From the NCBI GenBank assembly GCA_946631535.1, contig CAMPAF010000013.1, positions 1-21,619 on the forward strand: 21,619 bases of DNA. Direction: 5' to 3'. Shown piece by piece: positions 15,241 to 21,619 of this stretch (position 1 is its first letter; each line of letters opens with the position of its first letter). Both the position numbers and the translations under genes were made by a program. The stretch comes from an uncultured Verrucomicrobiota bacterium (lineage in GTDB: Bacteria > Verrucomicrobiota > Kiritimatiellia > RFP12 > UBA1067). The notes beneath the pieces are model-generated. The model saw nothing but the letters and a program-made list of their open reading frames with translations, was not told the DNA's origin and made no database searches.

Positions 15241-15570
15241 TCATAGCTGCGCGACCTGGAACGCCTCCAGTTCCAGCGGCTCCGCAAGGCCGATGATGTC
15301 CAGAACGATCTCCCCTTCGTCCACGAGTGCCACGTCGCCCGGCTGATTCGCCTCGCGTGGCTGTGCGGCAGTCCGCTGCATCCCGAACTGCCAGATTCCG
15401 CCGCCAAGAAGCAAGGTCAATCCGGCCGCCGCCGCCAGCCAACGCATCCGGCGCCAACGTCGACGCGCGGCCGCCTCGATCCGGATCGCCGCCAGTATGC
15501 GCGCGTCCGCCGATTCCGGCGTCTCCACGTCAAGAGACTCTCTCAACATCTTCCCGATCTGTTCGTTCAT
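15241..15570 (-). CDS. Putative anti-sigma factor, single-pass membrane protein (109 aa)
   Basis: A short cytoplasmic N-terminus (about 42 residues, NEQIGKMLRESLDVETPES then a basic RRRWRRMR) leads into one transmembrane helix (about 43-62, WLAAAAGLTLLLGGGIWQFG) and a roughly 47-residue periplasmic tail. I do not recognise a named domain such as a zinc-binding anti-sigma motif. The anti-sigma role is inferred from position directly after an ECF sigma gene and from the topology, which resembles CnrY-type anti-sigma factors. GAGAGGAAC precedes ATG 15570. The gap to the sigma gene is filled by short repeats. Confidence 0.6.
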   Translation of the reverse strand: MNEQIGKMLRESLDVETPESADARILAAIRIEAAARRRWRRMRWLAAAAGLTLLLGGGIWQFGMQRTAAQPREANQPGDVALVDEGEIVLDIIGLAEPLELEAFQVAQL

Positions 15571-15575
15571 AACGT

Positions 15576-15690
15576 TCCTCTCCTCAACCCTCCAACCCTA
15601 ACCTTCTAATCTTTTAACCCTCAAACCTCACCAACCCTGCCAACCCTCTAATCTTTTAACCTTTTAACCCTTTAACCTTTTAACCTTTCC
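15576..15690. repeat. Degenerate 7-9 bp repeat tract between sigma and anti-sigma genes
   Basis: On the plus strand CTTTTAACC, CTTTAACC, CCAACCCT and CTCAAACC units follow one another; TCTAATCTTTTAACC occurs twice. The tract covers the whole 101-bp intergenic gap and runs into the 3' end of the sigma gene, whose last codons (RLKG-stop) are formed by it. Several units contain TTAA. No hairpin stands out. Confidence 0.8.
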
Positions 15691-16250
15691 CTCAGCTTCC
15701 TGACGGCGAGGTTCATCCTTCCCAGCACCGTCCCGAGCGGCAGCCCCAACACCTCGGCGATCTCCCGGAACTCCAGTTCGCCGTTGATCCGCAGCAGCAC
15801 CACTTCCCGCAGCCGCACTGAAAGCTCGCAGATCGCCGTGCGCAGGAACGTCCGCCGCTCCGCTTCCTCCATCTGGGCGAGGGCCGTGACGGCCGCACCA
15901 TCCGCCACCTGGTCCAGACGCGTCTCCGCGTCCGCCTCTTCTCCCAGCGGTTCGTCGAGCAGAGGCACGGCCATGCGTTTCCGCGCCCGGTCGGTGGCCG
16001 CGTTGCGCACGATCCGCCAAAGCCACGCCTTGAAGTTTCCGTCTGAGTACTTGCCTACGCCCCGGATGGCCTTGAGCCAGACTTCCTGATAGAGATCCTC
16101 GGCCTCTGCTCGGTCGGGAGCCATCCGGAGCAGCCATGCGAACACGGGCTTCCGGTATCGGCCGAACAGCGCCTCCATGGCCGAGCCGTCTCCGGCCCTG
16201 AAGGCGCCGATCAGGTCGTCGTCGCTCCGCATGTCGGCGGGCGGCGCCAT
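15672..16250 (-). CDS. RNA polymerase sigma factor, ECF (sigma-70 family, 192 aa)
   Basis: Alternative sigma factor with regions sigma2 (about 25-93; DLYQEVWLKAIRG, FKAWLWRIVRNAATDRARK) and sigma4 (about 135-188; LREVVLLRINGELEFREIAEVLGLPLGTV), joined by an acidic linker. There is no sigma3 domain, as in ECF types. ATG 16250 is favoured: AAGGA lies 8 nt upstream and it starts 4 nt after the stop of the Spy/CnrX-like gene; ATG 16232 is an alternative. The C-terminal RLKG is encoded by the first unit of a downstream repeat tract, so the end of the protein may vary between strains. Flanked by a periplasmic sensor-like gene and a one-TM protein, it probably responds to envelope or metal stress (inference). 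Confidence 0.95.
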   Translation of the reverse strand: MAPPADMRSDDDLIGAFRAGDGSAMEALFGRYRKPVFAWLLRMAPDRAEAEDLYQEVWLKAIRGVGKYSDGNFKAWLWRIVRNAATDRARKRMAVPLLDEPLGEEADAETRLDQVADGAAVTALAQMEEAERRTFLRTAICELSVRLREVVLLRINGELEFREIAEVLGLPLGTVLGRMNLAVRKLRERLKG

Positions 16251-16254
16251 GCGG

Positions 16255-16875
16255 TCAGTCCTTGCTGTCGGCCGCGAACGGCTTGTCGCGCGGAGCGCTG
16301 CCGTCTGGCGGAGGACCGCGGCGCTCTCCGCCAGGTCCCATGCCGCCACGACGCATCCGGCCACGCTCGCGGCCGTGCTCGAGGATGAACTCGCGGGCCT
16401 TCGCCAGCTGCTCGGGCGACAGGTTGTCGCGCAGCAGGATGATCGCCCTCACCGACAGGCCTCCCTGCTCCGCACGGAGCTTCGCAACCTCGTCGATCTT
16501 GTCCTGCACGGCCTTGGGGTCGCTTCCCTTCTCCTGGAACAGCGCGCGCATCAGCTGCACCTGCTCGCGGGAGATGTCGCGGATCCTCTGCTCAAGCGTG
16601 TCGCCCTGTTCCTTCAGCGGCTTTAGCTCTGCGAGCAGCTTATTGCGCAGGGCCTCGTCCGTCACGCCGATCTTCTCGAGGCTCGCCTTGCTGGCCAGCA
16701 TCCGCGGGACCCAGGCCCCGGCAGCGTGCATCATCGGCCCGTGCATCGGACGCTCGCCCATGGCGGGCCGTTCGCCGCGCGGATGTCCGCCGCCACGCCC
16801 GCGGCGCGGCTTTTCCTGTGCCAGGACGCATGCCGTCGCCAGCACCGCCACGATGACCATTCCGATTTTCTTCAT
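16255..16875 (-). CDS. Periplasmic Spy/CpxP- or CnrX-like protein, His/Met-rich (206 aa)
   Basis: Predicted periplasmic helical protein of the LTXXQ/heavy-metal-resistance type, either a chaperone (Spy/CpxP) or a metal sensor (CnrX/ZraP). A signal peptide (KKIGMVIVAVLATACVLAQ) may also act as an anchor or lipoprotein signal. Residues about 24-52 are Gly/Arg/His/Met-rich (HPRGERPAMGERPMHG, then PMMH), which could bind metal. The rest is charged helix with LSPEQLAKA (152-160), matching the L(T/S)xxQ motif. The C-terminus is again Gly/Arg-rich and disordered. AAAGGAG lies 7 nt before ATG 16875. It begins a run with the ECF sigma gene (4-nt gap) and the putative anti-sigma gene, an arrangement like cnrYXH. 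Confidence 0.8.
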   Translation of the reverse strand: MKKIGMVIVAVLATACVLAQEKPRRGRGGGHPRGERPAMGERPMHGPMMHAAGAWVPRMLASKASLEKIGVTDEALRNKLLAELKPLKEQGDTLEQRIRDISREQVQLMRALFQEKGSDPKAVQDKIDEVAKLRAEQGGLSVRAIILLRDNLSPEQLAKAREFILEHGRERGRMRRGGMGPGGERRGPPPDGSAPRDKPFAADSKD

Positions 16876-16914
16876 CTTGTTCTCCTTTGGTTTGGTTGAT
16901 GATGGAAGCGTAAA

Positions 16915-16926
16915 CGGACAAGTCCG
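16915..16926. promoter_or_regulatory. Small palindrome upstream of the sensor-sigma module
   Basis: CGGAC-AA-GTCCG lies 40 bp before the Spy/CnrX-like start codon and 31 bp after the hemB stop. It could be an operator or a weak hairpin. A run of seven T (minus strand, 16955-16949 area) directly after the hemB stop has no stem before it. Confidence 0.35.
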
Positions 16927-16956
16927 GGATTTATTGCGTAGCTCGCAGAAAAAAAT

Positions 16957-17946
16957 TCACCCTTGCCCGAACACTTCCCTGTAGAACGGCGCCCAGTAGG
17001 ATATGACCTGCGTCGCGCCGGCTCGGAAGATGGCGAAGAGCGATTCGCGCGCCGTCGCGTAGAGGTCGCAGTACCCCTTCTCCGCCGCCGCGTGGATCAT
17101 CGAGTATTCGCCGGAGACGTTGTACGCCATCACGGGCAGCAGCGAGCGGGCGGAGACTTCGCGGATCAGGTCGAGGTAGAAGAGCGCGGGCTTCACCATG
17201 AGCGCGTCGGCGCCCTCCGCCTCGTCGAGGAGCGATTCGCGGATCGCGGTGCGCGGGTCTCGGAAGCTGGCCTGGTAGCCCTGCCTGTCGCCCTTCGACG
17301 GAGCGGAGTTCTCGGCGTCGCGGAACGGGCCGTACATCTGCGAGGCGAACTTGGTGGAGTAGGAGATGAGGAGAGTCTTCTTGAAGCCCTCCTCGTCGAG
17401 CGCATGCCGGATGGCGGCGATCTGGCCGTCCATCATGGCGCTCGGCGCCACGCCGTCCGCGCCGGCCCGCGCGTGGCTGACGGCCACGCGCGCGAGCATC
17501 TCGCAAGCGGCATCGTTGTCGATGTCGCCGTCGGCGTCGTGCGGACCGCAATGCCCGTGCGCCGTGTACGCGCAAAGGCACACGTCCGTGAGGATCACCA
17601 GGTCCGGATATGCGGCTCGCAGCGCGGGGATCGCACGCTGCACCGCTCCGTGCGGGTCTTCGGCAGGCGAACCGATCTCGTCCTTGCCCTCGCCCTCGTG
17701 CTGGCCGAAGAGCAGGACGGACCTCACGCCCTGCGCGACGACCGGCGCAAGCGCCTTCACGAGCTCGTCGGCGGAATAGCGGAACTGGCCGGGCATGGAG
17801 CCGATCGCCTCTTTCCGTCCCGTTCCCGGCACCACGAACACCGGCCAGATGAACTTCTCCGGACCAGGCGCGGGCATCGCGAACATGTCGCGGATCGCCG
17901 CCGTCCGCCTGAGCCTGCGCAATCTCACTTCAGGATAGCCGTCCAT
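16957..17946 (-). CDS. hemB: Delta-aminolevulinic acid dehydratase / porphobilinogen synthase (329 aa)
   Basis: Condenses two 5-aminolevulinate molecules to porphobilinogen in cytoplasmic tetrapyrrole synthesis. Both active-site lysines are present: K199 in STKFASQMYGPFRDA and K252 in MVKPALFYLDL. The zinc-type cysteines C123, C125 and C133 (DVCLCAYTAHGHCG) mark it as a Zn-dependent rather than Mg-only enzyme. ENSAPSKGDRQGYQ is also typical. Length is normal. AGGAGG (17958-17953) overlaps the TAG of the preceding gene and is 6 nt before ATG 17946, so translation is coupled. It is the last gene of the permease-FlbD-like-hemB operon. No other heme gene is in the window. Confidence 0.98.
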   Translation of the reverse strand: MDGYPEVRLRRLRRTAAIRDMFAMPAPGPEKFIWPVFVVPGTGRKEAIGSMPGQFRYSADELVKALAPVVAQGVRSVLLFGQHEGEGKDEIGSPAEDPHGAVQRAIPALRAAYPDLVILTDVCLCAYTAHGHCGPHDADGDIDNDAACEMLARVAVSHARAGADGVAPSAMMDGQIAAIRHALDEEGFKKTLLISYSTKFASQMYGPFRDAENSAPSKGDRQGYQASFRDPRTAIRESLLDEAEGADALMVKPALFYLDLIREVSARSLLPVMAYNVSGEYSMIHAAAEKGYCDLYATARESLFAIFRAGATQVISYWAPFYREVFGQG

Positions 17947-17956
17947 TCGAAACCTC

Positions 17957-18613
17957 CTACTTCGCGAGCCAGTTCACGTGGTTGTCGGGCAATATCTCGA
18001 GGACCTTGTTGGCGATCAGCGCCACGGCCGTCGCCTCGGCGTTCGGCACCTTCAGGTGCACGAGCGTGTTGAGGAGCTTCTGGCGCGAGCCGGGCGCCAT
18101 CTTCCTGAGCCGAGCCATCTGCTCGTCCGTGAGGTCTATTGTCGGCTTCTTGCGGGATGTCCGCTTGCGCGGCTTGGCCGGCGGCTTCTCCTCGTCAGGC
18201 GTGACCGGCTCCGCCTCGGCCGCCACGGCGGGGGGCTCCGTGGCGGGCGGCGTTTCGGGAACCGGCGCCGGCTCTGGCGCGGCTGCCGCCTTCGACGCCT
18301 TGCGGCCACGCTTCTTTGCCGGAACCGGCTCTGATGCGGCCGGTTCGCCGGAGACCGTAGCCTTCTCCTCTGCGCCCTTTTCCGGCGGCTGCGGATCGGC
18401 GGGCGTCGCGGGCGGTGGCGGAATCTCCGCCGCCGCCACCTTCCCTCCGCAGAGGTCCATCACCGCCTGCGGGGATTCCTTGACGTCATAGTCGAGGCCG
18501 TCGCCGCCAGGGACGACTATCGATCCTCCGTCCTTCCGGCCCTCGACCGTGACGATGAATTCCGGGTTGATCCAGATCGGCCGCCCGTCTGTTCGCGTAA
18601 GCTTGATGAACAT
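17957..18613 (-). CDS. FlbD-domain protein with Pro/Ala/Lys-rich linker and C-terminal helical domain (218 aa)
   Basis: The first about 58 residues (FIKLTRTDGRPIWINPEFIVTV, then YDVKESPQAVMDL) match the small FlbD/YlzI family, normally about 60-80 residues long and found near flagellar genes. Here it continues into a roughly 100-residue low-complexity linker rich in Pro, Ala, Glu and Lys, with basic AT-hook-like patches (KKRGRKASK, KPRKRTSRKK). It then ends in a helical segment (IDLTDEQMARLRKMAPGSRQKLLNTLVHLK) of unknown type. ATG 18613 is chosen over 18619 because GGAG lies 7 nt upstream and the protein then starts as other FlbD proteins do. It follows the permease gene by 18 nt and overlaps the hemB ribosome-binding site. 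Function unknown; the basic patches could bind nucleic acid (inference). Confidence 0.62.
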   Translation of the reverse strand: MFIKLTRTDGRPIWINPEFIVTVEGRKDGGSIVVPGGDGLDYDVKESPQAVMDLCGGKVAAAEIPPPPATPADPQPPEKGAEEKATVSGEPAASEPVPAKKRGRKASKAAAAPEPAPVPETPPATEPPAVAAEAEPVTPDEEKPPAKPRKRTSRKKPTIDLTDEQMARLRKMAPGSRQKLLNTLVHLKVPNAEATAVALIANKVLEILPDNHVNWLAK

Positions 18614-18631
18614 TCGCATTCTCCAGTAAAT

Positions 18632-20272
18632 TTACTTGTCCTTCACGCCGCCGAAGCGGTCGGCGTCCTTGATTGTCGGCGCCGTCTCCGAGAAGGCGAA
18701 GTCCTTGCCCGGGATGATGGCGTTGAGGACAATGCCCATGAGCGCGCCCACGGCAAGGCCGGAGAGCGATATCTTGAGCGAGCCGACCGTGAACGCGATC
18801 GCTCCAGCCTTCGAGAACGAGATGCCTAGCGTGAGGACGAGAATGAGCGCCGCGATCAGCATGTTGCGGCTCTTCCCCAGGTCGACCTGGCTCTCCACGA
18901 GGTTGCGCACACCCACCGCCGAGATCATGCCGTAGAGGATGAACGACACGCCGCCGATCGTCGCGCCGGGGATCGTGCCGATGAACGCGGAGAACTTCGG
19001 GCAGAACGAGACGAGGATCGCGAGGCAGGCGGCGATGCGGATGACGCGCGGGTCGTACACGCGCGAGAGCGAGAGGACGCCCGTGTTCTCGCCGTACGTC
19101 GTGTTCGCCGGCGCGCCGAAGAGCGAGGCGAGGCACGTGGCGAGGCCGTCGCCGAGCATCGTGCGGTGCAGGCCGGGGTTCTCGAAGAAGTTGCGCTTCA
19201 CCGTGGAGGAGATGGCCGAGACGTCGCCCACGTGCTCCATGATGGTGGCGAACGCGAGCGGGAAGACGATAGCGATCGCGCTCACGATCTTGCCCCAGTC
19301 GGGATTCGACAAGAGCGGAAACACCGTGTTCTCCATCTTCACCGGAAGACCTATCCACGCGGCATCCGCCACCGCCTTGTAGCTGATCGCGTCGCACCAG
19401 CCGAAGCTGCCGAAGATGACGGCGGCGAGGTACGAGGCGATGACTCCCATCAGGATCGGGATGATCTTGAACATGCCGCGCCCGAATATCGAGAACACGA
19501 TCACCGTGACGATGGCGACAATCGCGACCGGCCAGCTGGTCGTGCAGCTGTTGATGGCGACCGGCGCGAGGACGAGACCGATGCCGATGATGATCGGCCC
19601 CGTCACGACCGGCGGAAAGAACTTCATCACCGTTTTCACTCCGCACGCCTTCACGAACCCGGCCACGACGAAGTAGACGAGCGAGGACGAGGCGACGCCG
19701 AGGCAGGCGTACTGGAGCATGACGGTCTTAGAGCAGTCCTCGTACCCCGCCGTGCCAGCGAGGCCCGCAAGCGCGAAGTAGCCCGCGAGGTAGGCGAACG
19801 ACGAGCCGAGGAACGCCGGCACCATCCGCTTCGTGACGAGGTGGAAGAGGAGCGTGCCGATGCCCGCCCACAGCAAGGTGGCGCTGGGCGAAAGGCCCGT
19901 GAGGATCGGCACGAGGATCGTCGCGCCGAACATCGCGAACATGTGCTGGACGCCGAGTACGCCCATCTTGGGCAGCCCCAGCGTGCGCGCATCGTAGACC
20001 GCATCGGACGTCCGCAGCCTCCCGCGCAGCCCGACTATGGCCTTCGCCAGCTCGGCGGATTCCTCGTCGGTGACGATGCCGTCCTCGGCGATCGCCACGA
20101 GCAGCTTCTCGAGAGCCTCCAGATCGGGATCCTTCCCGGCGAACGGATGTACGAGGCCGATGAGAGCCCTCGTCTCGCTTATGTCCGCCCTTCCGTCCGC
20201 GAACGTGAACCGCTCGGCTGCCGTAATCAGCTGCGAGAGCGTCCATGCGCTTTCTGAATTCTGTGTTGCCAT
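18632..20272 (-). CDS. uraA: UraA-like nucleobase:cation symporter (NCS2) with extra N-terminal domain (546 aa)
   Basis: Predicted inner-membrane proton symporter for uracil or a related base. The NCS2 core begins near residue 100 (MGVLGVQHMFAMFGATILVP) and has about 14 membrane segments. Substrate-site motifs are FATIMEHVGD (the UraA Glu241 region) and TTYGENTGV. Asp stands where E. coli UraA has His245, a change I believe also occurs in other bacterial uracil permeases. The first about 95 residues are not part of the usual transporter. They are helical, with two DG...E units (FADGRADISE and AEDGIVTDEE) reminiscent of TerB-like or EF-hand-like domains. AAGGAG lies 8 nt before ATG 20272. It is the first gene of the operon with the FlbD-like gene and hemB. 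Confidence 0.92.
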   Translation of the reverse strand: MATQNSESAWTLSQLITAAERFTFADGRADISETRALIGLVHPFAGKDPDLEALEKLLVAIAEDGIVTDEESAELAKAIVGLRGRLRTSDAVYDARTLGLPKMGVLGVQHMFAMFGATILVPILTGLSPSATLLWAGIGTLLFHLVTKRMVPAFLGSSFAYLAGYFALAGLAGTAGYEDCSKTVMLQYACLGVASSSLVYFVVAGFVKACGVKTVMKFFPPVVTGPIIIGIGLVLAPVAINSCTTSWPVAIVAIVTVIVFSIFGRGMFKIIPILMGVIASYLAAVIFGSFGWCDAISYKAVADAAWIGLPVKMENTVFPLLSNPDWGKIVSAIAIVFPLAFATIMEHVGDVSAISSTVKRNFFENPGLHRTMLGDGLATCLASLFGAPANTTYGENTGVLSLSRVYDPRVIRIAACLAILVSFCPKFSAFIGTIPGATIGGVSFILYGMISAVGVRNLVESQVDLGKSRNMLIAALILVLTLGISFSKAGAIAFTVGSLKISLSGLAVGALMGIVLNAIIPGKDFAFSETAPTIKDADRFGGVKDK

Positions 20273-20304
20273 AGTCGATTCTCCTTGAAAAAACCGATGT
20301 GCCG

Positions 20305-20313
20305 ATTATATCA
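20305..20313 (-). promoter_or_regulatory. Extended -10 promoter of the uraA-like operon
   Basis: Minus-strand TGA-TATAAT (20313-20305) with a perfect hexamer, and no good -35 (that position lies in the end of the regulator gene). The leader is about 26 nt and ends in AAGGAG. Confidence 0.7.
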
Positions 20314-20330
20314 AATATCCCCCTGCGCGC

Positions 20331-21467
20331 CTAGCCCTGCAGCCGCTGCCGGAACGCGCGCGGAGTGCAGCCGAAGGCGCGCCTGAAGACCGCCGCGAGA
20401 TAGCCGGAGTTGCAGAATCCGATGGCGCGCGCGATGGCGGCGATCGGCTCGTCGCCGTTGGAGAGCAGCAGCTTCGCGCGGGCCAGGCGCTCGCGCAGGA
20501 TCTCGTCGCCCACGGAATGGCCCAGGTGCGCGGCGAACAGACGGTCCAGCCGCACGCGCGGAACGCCGAGCGCGTCCGCGAGCTGCGCCGCGCCGAAGGT
20601 GTCCGCCAGATGCTCCTTTATGTGCAGGAGCGCACGGCGGACGGTCGCGTCGGAAACGGCCATCACGTCCGTCGACTGGCGCGCCACCACTCCACGCGGC
20701 GGCACAAGCACCGGCTCGTCCGGCGGCGGTTCGCCGTCCATGAGGCGCTCTAGCAGCGCGGCGCCCTCGTAGGCCGCCCGCTCCAGGTCGTGCCCCACGG
20801 ACGAGAGCGGCACCGCCTGGTTCTCGCACACCACGGTGTCGTCACCGATGCCCATCACCGCCACCTCCTCCGGCACGGAGATGTTCGCCGCTAGGCAGGC
20901 GGAGAGGACGCGCGCCGCGTCCGCGTCGTCGTACGTGAGCACCGCGAGCGGCTTGGGCGCCTGCCTGAGCGCCTGGCCGAGAAGACGCGTAAAGAGCCGC
21001 CAGTCGTCGAAAGTCTCGGGCGTAGTCTTCTCCGCGAGCACCCACTTGAGCGGCGGCTCACCCGGCCAGGCGGACGCGAACCCGCCGTAGCGGAGCGCGT
21101 GGACGTGCGTCCAGATGGTCGAGTACCACGCCGCGTTGCGGAAGTGCCGGCCGAGAAAATGCTCGGCCGCCGCGCGGCCGGCGGCGGCATGGTCGCCGGT
21201 GACGCGCGGGATGCGCACGTCTGGCCGCTGGAACGTGAGGTCAACTACGGGAATGTGCCGACGGCGGAGCTTGCGCACGTATTCCACCGTCTCCTCGTTC
21301 GCGCGCAGCGTCACGAGCGCGCCATCGCCCGTCCAGCCGCGCGGCAGGCGGGCGAGCCGGTCCTCGATCATCAGATGCCATCCGTGCGTGCGCGCGAAAC
21401 GCGCGATGCCCTGCAGACGTGGCGGATAGGCGGGGGCAACGAGGAGGAGGACGCTGCGTTGGCGCAT
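20331..21467 (-). CDS. XylR-type regulator: LacI-like sugar-sensor domain fused to AraC-type HTH (378 aa)
   Basis: Predicted cytoplasmic transcription factor. Residues about 1-270 form a LacI/periplasmic-binding-protein sensor (RSVLLLVAPAYPPRLQGIARFAR, VTGDHAAAGRAAAEHFLG, VAVMGIGDDTVVCENQAVPLSSV) without the N-terminal LacI HTH. Residues about 275-378 are an AraC DNA-binding domain with two helix-turn-helices (FGAAQLADALGVPRVRLDRLF and PIAAIARAIGFCNSGYLAAVFRRAFG). This layout matches XylR-like regulators of sugar use, common in PVC-group bacteria. AGGAGG lies 3 nt before ATG 21467 and overlaps the stop of the upstream gene, so the two are co-translated. The target operon is probably in the region beyond 21619; the ligand is unknown. 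Confidence 0.93.
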   Translation of the reverse strand: MRQRSVLLLVAPAYPPRLQGIARFARTHGWHLMIEDRLARLPRGWTGDGALVTLRANEETVEYVRKLRRRHIPVVDLTFQRPDVRIPRVTGDHAAAGRAAAEHFLGRHFRNAAWYSTIWTHVHALRYGGFASAWPGEPPLKWVLAEKTTPETFDDWRLFTRLLGQALRQAPKPLAVLTYDDADAARVLSACLAANISVPEEVAVMGIGDDTVVCENQAVPLSSVGHDLERAAYEGAALLERLMDGEPPPDEPVLVPPRGVVARQSTDVMAVSDATVRRALLHIKEHLADTFGAAQLADALGVPRVRLDRLFAAHLGHSVGDEILRERLARAKLLLSNGDEPIAAIARAIGFCNSGYLAAVFRRAFGCTPRAFRQRLQG

Positions 21468-21475
21468 GGGCCTCC

Positions 21476-21619
21476 TCAGATGCGGTTGTCCCAGTTCTTG
21501 AACACCACTTCCTGACCGTTGGCGCGGATGGCGGCGTAGACGTCGTCCGGCGCACGGCCGTCCGTGAGCGTGAACTGCGCCACGTCCTTGTCCGCCAGCA
21601 CGGCGTAGCCGCCGGGCGT
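21476..21619 (-). CDS. 3' end of an unrecognised gene (last 47 residues)
   Basis: An open frame enters from the window edge and ends at TGA 21478-21476. The visible end includes GGYAVLADKDVAQFTLTDG and EVVFKNWDNRI. It shows codon use like its neighbours and no motif I recognise. Its stop is part of TGAGGAGG, the ribosome-binding site of the LacI/AraC regulator, so the two genes form one operon. Confidence 0.65.
   Translation of the reverse strand, partial: TPGGYAVLADKDVAQFTLTDGRAPDDVYAAIRANGQEVVFKNWDNRI

Noticed and set aside
15664..16137. Alternative 157-codon frame overlapping the sigma gene
   Set aside because: Gly/Arg-rich out-of-frame translation of the sigma gene; only its end reads through the repeat tract.
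16949..16956. T-run after the hemB stop as an intrinsic terminator
   Set aside because: No stem-loop precedes it, so termination cannot be supported.

Overview
The window (about 62-65% G+C, densely coded) looks like chromosome from a Gram-negative bacterium of the PVC group. The best guess is a Kiritimatiellota/Verrucomicrobiota-type organism. The clues are a LacI-like sensor fused to an AraC-type DNA-binding domain, a large secreted beta-strand-repeat protein, secreted glycoside hydrolases next to Tat-exported metallophosphoesterases, and a DsbD-like redox protein. This placement is inference, because no rRNA is present. I saw no tRNA, CRISPR array, transposase or prophage.

Left part (70-6517, minus strand): a three-gene, translationally coupled carbohydrate operon. 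It runs GH2 beta-galactosidase-type enzyme, then Tat-exported calcineurin-like phosphoesterase, then GH42-like glycosidase. The GH2 gene carries an in-frame 84-bp block of palindromic repeats. Facing it is a GntP-type acid permease (6688-7944, plus), followed convergently by a large secreted beta-helix/autotransporter-like protein (7979-10660, minus). The 34-bp gap between these two is almost filled by a second, covarying copy of one of the palindromes. A MOFRL-type glycerate 2-kinase (10783-12018, plus) may work with the GntP permease in organic-acid use.

Middle (12028-15122): a DsbD-like protein whose thioredoxin domain stops early, a divergent Tat-type phosphoesterase, and the ribosomal protein pair rpmI-rplT with its own sigma70 promoter and a shared hairpin terminator.

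Right part (15241-21619, minus): a periplasmic Spy/CnrX-like protein, an ECF sigma factor and a one-TM putative anti-sigma protein form a compact signalling module. The gap between the last two consists of degenerate 7-9 bp repeats. Upstream, an operon encodes a uracil-permease-like transporter with an extra N-terminal domain, a FlbD-domain protein with a long Pro/Lys-rich tail, and hemB. The window ends with the LacI/AraC hybrid regulator and the 3' end of an unrecognised gene coupled to it.

Promoters across the window share an extended -10 box (TGN-TAnnnT, most often TGGTAYAAT). Three of them lie so close to the start codon, without a Shine-Dalgarno sequence, that leaderless mRNAs are likely. 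The most unusual signals are the palindromic repeat family, the leaderless/extended -10 pattern, the CnrX-like/ECF module and two unexpected domain fusions. None amounts to a demonstrated new system.
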